Shown here: piece by piece, positions 55,723 to 64,000 of the stretch
Position numbering within the stretch: position 1 is the first letter of the stretch
How the letters are laid out: every line of letters starts with the position of its first letter
Assembly: GCF_030445035.2 (NCBI RefSeq)
Contig: NC_080698.1
Span: forward strand, 3,355,501 to 3,419,500
DNA length: 64,000 nucleotides
Source of the DNA: Dasypus novemcinctus
Taxonomy: Eukaryota > Chordata > Mammalia > Cingulata > Dasypodidae
Reading direction: 5' to 3'
The notes under the pieces: generated by a model
Told to the model about the DNA's origin: nothing
The model's input: the letters and a program-made list of their open reading frames with translations, nothing else
The model's database searches: none
Made by a program: the position numbers and the translations under genes

Positions 55723-56090
55723 TTTTTTTAAAGATTTATTTATTTAATTAATTTCCCCCCCTCCCCTGGTTGTCTGTTCTTGGTGTTTATTTGCTGCGTC
55801 TTGTTTCTTTGTCCTCTTCTGTTGTCGTCAGCGGCTTGGGAAGTGTGGGCGGCGCCATTCCTGGGCAGGCTGCTCTCTCTTTTCACGCTGGGCGGCTTTT
55901 CTCACGGGCGCACTCCTTGCGCGTGGGGCTCCCCCACGCAGGGAACACCCTTGCGTGGCACCGCACTCCTTGCGCGCATCAGCGCTACGCATGGCCAGCT
56001 CCGCACGGGTCAAGGAGGCCCGGGGCTTGAACCGCGGACCTCCCATGTGGTAGACGGACGCCCTAACCACTGGGCCAAAGTCCGTTTCCC
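55723..56090 (-). mobile_element. DAS-type tRNA SINE with 16-bp target duplication
   Basis: Head at 56090 (GGGAAACGGACTTTGGCCCA, with the extra T shared with the 39.3 kb copy). The body is missing about 40 bp around the GCAACAAAAAG segment. The perfect duplication AATGCTACAGAATTTT is at 55707-55722 and 56091-56106. Confidence 0.95.
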
Positions 56091-56329
56091 AATGCTACAG
56101 AATTTTGACTTCATTTGCAGGTGGTGCTGGGTTGGGGCCTGGGCACCTGCACGTGCCCCGACCTGCCATGTTGGCATAAACCCAAGCTTCTCTTGCTGAG
56201 GCAGGTGCACCCCTGGGGGCGCATCAATTTTGTTAGAAAACTTCAGGGAAAAAAGCACACAATTTTATGTGAACAAAAAAAAAACAAACATAGACATATT
56301 ATAGAGTGGGAGGCAATATTGACATTAAT

Positions 56330-56442
56330 TTTATTAGAGTAGTCATAGGTTTACAGAAAAATCATGTGGAAAGTGCAAAATTCCATATAACCCTCCTCCT
56401 CCCACACAGTTTTCCCTATTATTAATGTGTGGTCGACATTAA
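56330..56442 (-). mobile_element. Xenarthran L1-type 3' end, antisense
   Basis: TTATTAGAGTAGTCATAGGT, TTACAGAAAAATCATGTGG and AATTCCATATAACCCTCCTC are the complement of the L1 terminus seen at 24280-24662. Confidence 0.65.
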
Positions 56443-57619
56443 TTTTTAAGATAAAATGTGAGATGTCACCGAAGTGTTAGAATTGTGGAGAGTGGCTTCA
56501 GGCTTTTTCTCCATACCTTTTGCGGTACTTATTTGACTTTCTTTACCTTCGTTCTTGAAAGTTCCACCAGAAGGGTTTGGGAAGCCCCTCTTACATGTAG
56601 AGGCAAACATTGTAGACAGAGGCACTCACCATCCACCAGGTCTTCCTCCCCCAGCGTGGAGAGTGTGATGACTTCTTCAGCCCCTGGAAAAGAAAAGCTC
56701 CATTTCCCACACGTCTACACAGCCAGGGTTCTAAGTTTTGTGGAGAGACTGTACCTACGTGAGACTCTCTGACACCAAGGAACAAGACCATCTGCCAGAC
56801 CCCTTGTGAAGATGGGGACGGTGCTGGGCACCCTTCTGTTTGGGTAAGGATCTTTATTCACCAGAAAAGAGTGGAAAGAGCATGGATGGAGACCCTTTCC
56901 CAGCAGAGCACCCGAAGCCCCTGCTGCCCGGCCCCGCAACCTGCCTGAGCTCACCTCTTGTCATTCAAGGCAGTACCTGGACCATTCGCGGGGAACCAAG
57001 GCTGGGAGTCTGTTGTGAGGCCCAGCAGTGGCCATCAGACTGGCGAGGGGACGGACTCCAGGGATGTTCGGAGGACAGACTCTACCGCAAGGGCGAGAGG
57101 GTGGGGGGCCAGCGCGGCCCAGGGGTTCTGGCCATCGGGTGGAGCAGGAGGGGCAGCGACCCTTGGTCCTGGAGCGCTGGGCTGAGTTTTGTAGAATGAC
57201 GCTGTGGTGGAGGAGACGCAGCGCAGGCTGTTGGGACACAGGCCTGGGCTTGGGGGCGCTTGGTCCTGGGAGGTGGGTTGAGGATCGTGAGCACGTGAAG
57301 CTGGCGTTACAGGTCCCCTTGAGGATGCGGGCATGCCTTGGTGGCTTTTCCACCATTCACAGGTAGCACATGGCGCTCACTTAGCTCCTTCGGGACCTGA
57401 GCTGTGCTAATTGCTCGGCTGTGTCTACTTGTTCTTTTTTTTAAGGGAAGGAATTAGTTGCAAGTTTGCACAGCATTTAAGTAGGAGGATTTCTCAAAAA
57501 ACCACTCTTTTGAAAGTTAAGCTCCCAAAGAAGTGCTAAGATCAGAACCTGGAAGGAGCAGAGCAGGGAAATGGAAATGAGAAAAATGTCATGTTTGTAG
57601 GCATTACTCTATATGGTTG
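56443..57619. other. No gene recognised
   Basis: Plus frames 56840-57199 and 57028-57366 and their antisense shadows show no known domain. Confidence 0.35.
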
Positions 57620-57975
57620 TTTTTTTTATTAGGGCGGTCATAAGTTTATTTAAAAATCATGGAGAAAGTATACCCCCCAACACACGCGGTTTTCCTGATT
57701 AGACACATTTTTGCTTTAATGCGGTACCTTTGTTACAACAGATGAAACAAGAGTGTGATAATTATAGTTACATTAACCAGAGTCCACAGTTTACATTAGG
57801 GCTCACCTTTGGGTTGTACAGTCCTGTATTGTTGCTTTTAATTTATTCTGGTAACATGTATAATGTAAGTTTCCCATTTTAACCACTTTTGAGTATACGA
57901 TTCAGTGGTTTTCATTACATACACAGTCTTGGGCTGCCATTGCCACCATCCATTAACTCTACAGTTTTGATATAC
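57620..57975 (-). mobile_element. L1 3'UTR with xenarthran-type end, antisense
   Basis: TTATTAGGGCGGTCATAAGT leads into the shared terminus. Then TAACCAGAGTCCACAGTTTA, ATTCTGGTAACATGTATAAT, CCATTTTAACCACTTTTGAG, ATTCAGTGGTTTTCATTAC and GGGCTGCCATTGCCACCATC give the standard L1 3'UTR complement. Confidence 0.8.
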
Positions 57976-58098
57976 TCAGGGGTAGGTTATGTGTGGGGTC
58001 AGAGGGAGGTGGAGAGAGAGGGGATGAGCATTTCCTGACTGTGCCCAGCCTAAGGATAGGGGTGGGCTCTCAGGCAGTACCCCAATAACCTGGCAGGT

Positions 58099-58428
58099 CC
58101 ATCTGTCTATCCATCATCCATCCATCATCCATCCATCATCCAACCATCAATCCATGCATCCATCCATGCATCCATCTGTCCATGCATCCATCCCTCCATC
58201 CATCCAAGCATTCATCCATCCATCCATCCATCCATGCATCCATCTGTCCATGCATGCATCCATCCATCCAAGCATCCATCCATCCATCCATCCATCCATC
58301 CATGCATCCATCTGTCCATGCATCCATCCATCCATCCAAGCATCCATCCATCCATCCATCCATCCACCCATCCATCCATCATCCATCCATCCATCCATCC
58401 ATCCATCCATCCACCCATGCATCCATCA
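58099..58428. repeat. (CCAT)n compound microsatellite
   Basis: About 330 bp of CCAT tetramers with interspersed GCATCCATCTGTCCATGCAT and CCAAGCATCC variants that form a higher-order pattern. The His-Pro-Ser and Met-Asp-Gly-Trp repeat frames on the two strands (58136-58663) come only from the tetramer. Confidence 0.97.
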
Positions 58429-59205
58429 TTTACTCAGTAGACAAACACTCTCTGAGCCATACAGACCAAGGTTAGTCCGGACTACAGGATGGACCAGGCT
58501 CCATCAGGTCTGGAGGAAGCAGAGAAGCTCTGGCTCAGTTGCTCCTCTTCCTCCTCTGAGCCCCGAAAACTGCAAGAGCAGGTCAAACTCCAGAAGGCTT
58601 CTGACCACAGGAAAGACTCAACCTGAGGTGCCCAGAATTAGACTGAGCACTGGGGAGAAGTAAGCTACTTGGAGAACAACCTTAGAAATGTGCCAAAGAA
58701 TTTCTATTGTATTGGATGGGAACGTGTTCTGAGAACGGTTAGGGCAGGCGACAAGCCGTGTCTCTGGGAGACTTTACTGTCCCCTCCCCATAACTGCCCA
58801 TCAGCTTCACACCAGGCCATTCCAAGCAAACCCTCTATGCAAACACACTTCACACGGTTCCTTAGCTGCACCCCCTCCGCCAAATATATCCCTGCCCCCC
58901 GTCCTCATGCAGAAACTCTGAAGTCACAACAGGGAACAGAAGCAGTCAGCAAATTACAACTACCTGTGGTTACTGTATTGTTCATTTTCACTTTTTGTTA
59001 TGGAAATGCTCATATGTACAAAAGTAGAGAAATCCTCATGAACCCGTCACCCAGCTTCGACCGTTATTAATCCAGAGTTAACCCTGTTTCGTCTGGCCCT
59101 CCATCCACCTCTTATTTTGAAGCTGATCACAGAGTGCGAATCGCTTTGTTAGTAAAGGATGCTGTGTACACGGCTTTTAAAGAAGCCTCACCACGGTCCA
59201 TTAGC
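58429..59205. other. No gene seen
   Basis: Unique-looking DNA. A plus frame at 58669-59070 has no recognisable domain. Confidence 0.35.
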
Positions 59206-59628
59206 GCACCTGCTGCGGGCTGACTTACATCCCCCAAAAGAGATGCAGTCAAGTCCTACCCAGGGACCCGTGGACGTGACCTACTTGGAAATGGGATCTT
59301 GGCAGATATCACCAAGAAAAGATGAGTCAGACTGGATGAGGGTGGCCCTAACCCGACATGGCCAGTCCTTATAGGAGGGAAATTTGGTCAGAGAGACAGA
59401 GACCCACAGGGCGAAGATGACCATGTGGTGATGAAGGCAGACGCTGGCGCTCTGCTGCCCCTGACAAGGGACGGCCGGGCTCCCCAGAGCTGGAAGAGGA
59501 ACACGTTTCCTGGAGCTCCAGGAGCAGGCACAGCCCTGCGGACACCTTGATTTCAGACTTCCGGGCCCCCAAACTGTGGGACAATACATTTCTGCTATTT
59601 TGAACCACCCAGAAAACTAATCTAACAC
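59206..59628 (+). mobile_element. MLT1-type LTR (ERVL-MaLR)
   Basis: CTGACTTACATCCCCCAAAA, GAAATGGGATCTTGGCAGAT, GATGAGGGTGGCCCTAACCC, GTCCTTATAGGAGGGAAATT, GACACCTTGATTTCAGACTT and CAAACTGTGGGACAATACAT are in MLT1 order. Solo LTR with no internal region. Confidence 0.8.
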
Positions 59629-59796
59629 CTAAAAATTCTCCATAATTACCTAACATCATCAAATGCTTCTTACGTTTGCTTTAATAATTGAGGCTTTTCT
59701 ACAAGCACAAACATTGCATTTCCTTCTACATTCTCTTTTTCCTGGCCTAGAGAAGCCCCTTGTTGCTAAGTAACCCCCCGCACCCCTCACCCCTTG

Positions 59797-60825
59797 TGGC
59801 AGTTTGAGGTTGTTTATGAACCCCAAGAAGAGATTATGTTTGGAAACTGGTCTGTTCCTCTGGGCCTGATCCCCTTGACTTGTATCAGATTCAGCTGAGA
59901 TGCCTTTGATTAAGTTATGTTAAGATTAGGGCTTTGATTCCACCACGTCATTAGAGTATGACTCAGCGTGGAGTCCCCTCCCCTTGGCGAGCTTTACAAA
60001 TGGACAATCCTCAAAGGGAGCACAGAATAAGATACACGGGCATAGAGACAGCCCCACAGACGTGGAGGAGGGCACCGTGTCAGCTTTGTTCCTGCGGCCC
60101 TGGAAGAGAGGCGAGCCATGGCCTGAGAGTCTGCAGCTGAGGAGAACAGAGCGGCTGAGCCCTATGCCAGCCTACAGCTGAGATACGCGGAAGAGTCTAG
60201 CCCCACGGAGCCTGACGGGGAAGAGGGAGGCTGAGCCCTCGCAGACGTCGCCCGCCACCTTGCTCCAGCACGCGGAACAGAGCTGGTGAGGAAGTAGCTC
60301 TCATGGTACCTTTTTTTTTTTTTTTAAAGATTTATTTATTTATTTTTCCCCTTTCCCCTCCTCCTGCCCTGCTGGGTTGTTTTTTTTTTTTTTCTCTGTC
60401 TGTGTTGTCTTCTTCTTTTCTCTCCTCTAGGATTCACCAGGATTCAATCCTGGAGACCTCTGATGGGGAGAGAGGTTCCCTGTCAATTGCACCACCTCAG
60501 CTCCTGGTCTCTGCTGCGCTTCACCTTGTCTCTCTTTTGATGTGTCGTCATCTTGCTGCGTGACTCACTCGTGCGGGCACAGGCTCGCCGCGCAGGCGCA
60601 CTTTCTCGTCTTCTTTTCCACCAGGGATTGAACCCGGGTCCTCCCATATGGCAGGTGGAGACGTTATCACTTGAGCCACATCCGCTTCCCTCTTAAGGTA
60701 CCTTGAGATGGGCTTTTTAGAGCCCTGTAACTGTAAGCTTCTACCCAAACTAAATACCCTTTGTAAAAGACAGCAGACTTCTGGTATTTGCACCAGCACC
60801 CCTTTGCCTGACTAATACACCCCCT
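59797..60825 (+). mobile_element. LTR-like repeat interrupted by a SINE
   Basis: The left part (59797-60310) starts GTGGCAGTTTGAGGTTGTTT and contains ACTGGTCTGTTCCTCTGGGC and TTTGATTAAGTTATGTTAAG. The right part (60691-60825) has AGAGCCCTGTAACTGTAAGC then TTGTAAAAGACAGCAG, ending GACTAATACACC. The two parts form one element broken by the SINE at 60311-60690. The family is common in xenarthran DNA by my recollection, but I cannot name it. Confidence 0.5.
60311..60690 (-). mobile_element. DAS-related SINE with divergent body
   Basis: Head at 60690 (GGGAAGCGGATGTGGCTCAA then GTGATAACGTC), B box GGGTTCAATCC. Its middle differs from all other copies (GAAAAGAAGACGAGAAAGTG, TGAGTCACGCAGCAAGATG) and it includes a second partial B-box-like GGATTGAATCC. 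A-tail complement at 60311. The target duplication GGTACCTT lies on both sides. Confidence 0.85.
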
Positions 60826-62050
60826 GTCCCCTACCAGCTCGGGCTCATGTCCTCATTTACACAAGACAGGGGCAGTCCCTTATTCTCTTACTTGAGGTTG
60901 TTTCTTAGAGTTAAGGGAAATGCTGAGCTGCTTTCGTAACTTTCAAGCTGGAAGGAACACAATTACAACCAATTTGAAATTCCAGCTGACTTCCAGAGCC
61001 CTCCAGGGTGTCCATTATTTTGCGTTGTGGACTTTAAACATTGTCCCTTTACATCAAGACACCCTTGGGTTTTGTTGTTACCAGCAGCCCAGAGGGCAGT
61101 CCCAAGCACAGAAGTACAAAACGAGCGCCTGCAGGTGAGCCCGTGAGTGCGGACCTGCTGCCCGCACCTGGGGGCGCGCACCTGAGAACCTGCGCAGGGC
61201 TTCCTTCCCTCGACAGACGCAGCAGCAGCAGTGGGGCCCCGGCTCCGTGCGAGGCCGTGAGGAGCGCGTCCAGGGACTTTGGGCCCCGGACAGGGGCAGC
61301 CAGCCCCGCCCTTCAGAAGGCCAGCGCAGGGGCAGCGGAGGGCCACGGAGGAGGCTGGCGCTCCCTCGGGGCCTGGGCCGGCCAGGCGGGGGGGAGGCCC
61401 CTGGGAACTGTGCCTGGAGCTGGGACCGCTCGGGCAGGCAGAGCAGGGGGTGGCGCAAAGCCGGGAGGGCCTGGGAGAGGGCGGAGGCCTGGGGGGCGGG
61501 GCCGGGGCTGGGGAAGCAGGGCGGCGCTGGGTGGAGGGCAGCGCTGCGCAGGCTGGACTCGAGGGCAATGCCACCTTCTAATTCTGACCCCAGGGCTGAA
61601 GCCAGGGGCATGCAGAGCCCAGCGTGGGGGTGCATGGGGATTGAGCCTGAGGCCAGGGTCAGGGGGGAAGAGGGGCCTAGGAGGGGCCGAGGGGGTGCGG
61701 GTAGGATGGGCTGGATTCCTGGGACTCCCTTTAAAGAATTTTTCAAAAGGAGGCTGTCAGCCCAGGTGTGGCGCTTCTGCTGCCTGACCTCTGCCTGGTC
61801 CCTTCCTGACCGCAGCTGACCGGGCCCCCGGGCAGGTTTCCTACCCAGCGCTCCTGCTGGTGCCTGGTGCCTCGCCCTCCTGCCCCGGCTGGCCTCGGCT
61901 GCTCGCTCCACTGCCTGCACTGCAAATGGGAGGGGATGCTTTTCCAAAGAAAAACTGACTGTTGCCCAGAAGAAAAGTATCTCAGGTTTGGCTTCAGGCG
62001 ACACAAAACCAAAATAAAAACAGCACAGACAAGATTAGAGCTCATTTCTC
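60826..62050. other. GC-rich intergenic DNA, no gene seen
   Basis: Opposing frames of 250-310 codons at 61041-61787 (plus) and 61078-62004 (minus) are Arg/Gly/Pro/Ala-rich without domains. The GC content explains them. Confidence 0.4.
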
Positions 62051-62400
62051 TCCAGGAATGAGGTGGTGCTAGTTTAGCATCTTAAGGATATCAAAAACAA
62101 CATATCTGCAGTTCTCCAGGCCTTCCGCTGTCAGCCACAAGATGGCTGCTGAACGCTTGCCACCACATCCGTATTCCAGGCAGCAGGAAAGGGCCAGAAG
62201 GAGGAGGAGCGGCACCTATCTATGGAATGCATTCCCGGAAATCCCTAGCAGACTTCCACTTAGGTCTCGTTGGCCAAAGCAGTGGCACAGGCCTCTCTTC
62301 CTTGCAAACGAGCCTGGCAACTGCAGTTTTCCCTTAGGCAACAAGTGAAATTCCCCAACAAGGAAGAGTACCGATTAGGCAGGCGAGCAGCCGTCTCTAC
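62051..62400. mobile_element. Possible ancient interspersed repeat
   Basis: CACAAGATGGCTGCTGAACG, TTCCAGGCAGCAGGAAAGG and TCGTTGGCCAAAGCAGTGGC resemble a common mammalian repeat of uncertain family. Low confidence. Confidence 0.3.
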
Positions 62401-64000
62401 CCCCAGAGAAGTCCTGGACGAGGAAGGGGCAAGTCCCCAGGGCCCAAGAAGAGGAGGGGAGCTCCGGGAGCTCGGGGTAGCAGGAGGCAGCATGTCTTCG
62501 GGGCGGCCTGTCCGTCAGTGTCTCTTCCACCTCTGGCCTCCTGGTGTACCCCGTGTTAATGACAGCCTTTGGGGGACACAAGTTAATTCAGCTTATGTCT
62601 AAAATGTCACATTTTGAGAGACCCAGAGCACTGGGCCAGCAGCTTCAGCCGCTAGCGGTGGGGGCTCTGGCGGGTTGGTTCACGTGTTTGGGGGCGGCCG
62701 ACTTGGTAGGACACGACACTGCGTCAGTGAGAAGACGCTGCGGGCCCGGGGGAGACCCCAGCCGCAGAGGGCCCTGTGCCCCCGGCACCTGCTCTGGACA
62801 CTGCCTCCGCCCGTGGAATCTGCCCGAATGCAAAAGCCTTGCTTTGGGGCCTCGGCGCTTGCTTCCCCTTTCCGCAGGGATCCCTGCTGTCCAGGCTCTG
62901 CAGGTTTGGAGCTGCCCGGCTCTACTGTCTTCGGGTATCTGCTGGGGCTGCGTCCATGGACCCCTAAAGCTGACCCCCGACCCCCCGCACCCTGGCCATT
63001 TGTGAGTTCGGGTTCCTGCCTCTGTTTTGAAATGTCCATACAGAAGGAGCGCGGCGGGAGCACGGGCTGGGGGCGGAGGCAGGGCTGGTTCTGCAGCTGG
63101 CGCAGCCCCTGGGGCCCGGGGACCCATAGGTGCCACACGGGCAGGTGGGGCTGGGGCCTCTCCAGCTACCTGTTACTCTCCGTCCCCCTGCCGGTTCTTT
63201 CTTCCTTAATTCTCCTGGCCAAGTTGGCGTCAGAACCAAGGCTTGCCTTCCGAGCGTCTTCCCCTCTTGCCCACCGCCCCGCCTGTTGCGTGATTTATGT
63301 CCATTTTCTGAAGGGACCTCTGGACCTAGAATACCCAAGCCCCTTGGACCAAATGCCTTTATGGATCAGTGCAAAGCATGGCTGTCGGGGCACAGAGGGT
63401 TATTCTCAGCGTGATGTGAAGTGTCAGACGCTGGTGGAGCTGAGGAGAGGACCTGACGAGGGAGATCTGAAGCGGCGGCATGGGGCTTCGGCCCTCGCTG
63501 TGGCTCTAAGAAGGGTCTCCATCTCCCGGGCATTGACCCACGGAGAGCCGGCACTAGAGCAACCGTGGTGGGGGGAGCTGCCTGGGCGGTGGGCCTGGCT
63601 GTCCTCAGGCCACGGGTGCCACCAGAGGCCTGGAGCCGGGCCCAAGGAGCTTGCGAGCTTGGGGCCCCCCCACCGGGGTGGTTGGTAAGAACCATGGACA
63701 TCGGCGTCCAACCCTGGTGTGTGCCCAGAGGCCAGGTGGCTGCAGCCATGCTGCCATAGACACCAGCGCAGGGGCCGGGGGGGATGTCGGCAGGGGGCCA
63801 GGAGACAGCGCGTGGACCCCAGACCTTCTGCCCCATCGAAAGAATTCGTGTGCGCTCTGCAGGTGGAGAGGTGAGCATCATCGCTCAGGTAGGAAGTAGA
63901 ACTTAGAAATTACTGAGGATTTACACCAAAGAGACTTTCACGTTAGAAGTGACATTTCATCCGTGAATGTGTTTCTGTCCACTGGGGGAAATGATTTCAA
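62401..64000. other. GC-rich intergenic DNA, no gene seen
   Basis: A 337-codon plus frame (62675-63688) and minus frames overlap across the stretch. No domain, signal peptide or splice context supports a gene. Confidence 0.35.

Noticed and set aside
58136..58663. His-Pro-Ser and Met-Asp-Gly-Trp repeat proteins
   Set aside because: Direct translations of a CCAT microsatellite.
6632..60690. Recurrent 60-190 codon frames with words like CVSFCCVILL or AWGSPTRGTP
   Set aside because: They recur at every DAS SINE and are readings of the SINE body, not genes.
6632..60690. tRNA genes suggested by A/B boxes
   Set aside because: These are SINE heads followed by SINE body and A-rich tails. No cloverleaf with an intact anticodon arm was seen as an isolated gene.
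61041..63688. Long frames (248-337 codons) near the right end
   Set aside because: GC-rich DNA with overlapping frames on both strands and no domain or splice context.
36000..64000. LYZL4 or other lysozyme-like exons expected upstream of CCK
   Set aside because: No lysozyme-like peptide motifs were seen in any frame. In human this gene lies farther away than the window reaches.

Overview
This is vertebrate nuclear DNA from a placental mammal, almost certainly a xenarthran (armadillo, sloth or anteater). The evidence is about fourteen long (~370-440 bp) tRNA-derived SINEs of the DAS type, plus several short relatives. They share an RNA polymerase III A/B-box head, a fixed ~300 bp body and an A-rich TAAA tail, and this family is characteristic of Xenarthra. 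Ancient mammalian repeats (L2, MER5/hAT, MLT1-type LTRs, L1M, HAL1) fill much of the rest. I cannot choose the species from sequence alone.

The one protein-coding gene I can support is cholecystokinin (CCK), complete on the minus strand at about 12064-17887. It has a TATA/GC-box/CRE/E-box promoter (17913-17986), a short non-coding exon 1, coding exon 2 (signal peptide and propeptide) and coding exon 3 (bioactive peptide, amidation site, stop), followed by a 3'UTR ending at a recognisable poly(A) region. The deduced preprohormone has 114 residues. Its CCK-8 core is DYVGWMDF, with Val where most mammals have Met, and its C-terminal flanking peptide is three residues shorter than the human one. 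Intron 2 starts with a 25-copy, 32-bp GC-rich minisatellite only 33 nt from the exon 2 splice donor.

Layout: 1-12 kb is GC-rich intergenic DNA with an LTR, hAT, L2 and SINE copies. CCK occupies 12-18 kb, and its CpG island extends to about 19.3 kb. 19-31 kb holds SINEs, L1 3' ends, a minisatellite and an inverted pair of L1 ends. 31-40 kb is AT-rich, with nested L1 and SINE insertions and a possible conserved non-coding block near 35.9 kb. 40-45 kb has a 108-bp tandem array, degenerate L1 and a processed RPL23A pseudogene. 47-61 kb is old transposon debris (MER5A, MLT1, L1, and a HAL1 split by two SINEs), a CCCTCT tract and a long CCAT microsatellite. 61-64 kb is GC-rich with no gene I recognise.

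No bacterial-type system, CRISPR array, tRNA/rRNA gene or second intact gene was found. Nearly all long open frames are products of GC-rich or tandemly repeated DNA. The observations most worth following are the CCK-8 substitution, the minisatellite beside the CCK splice donor, and the open reading frame that intron retention would give.
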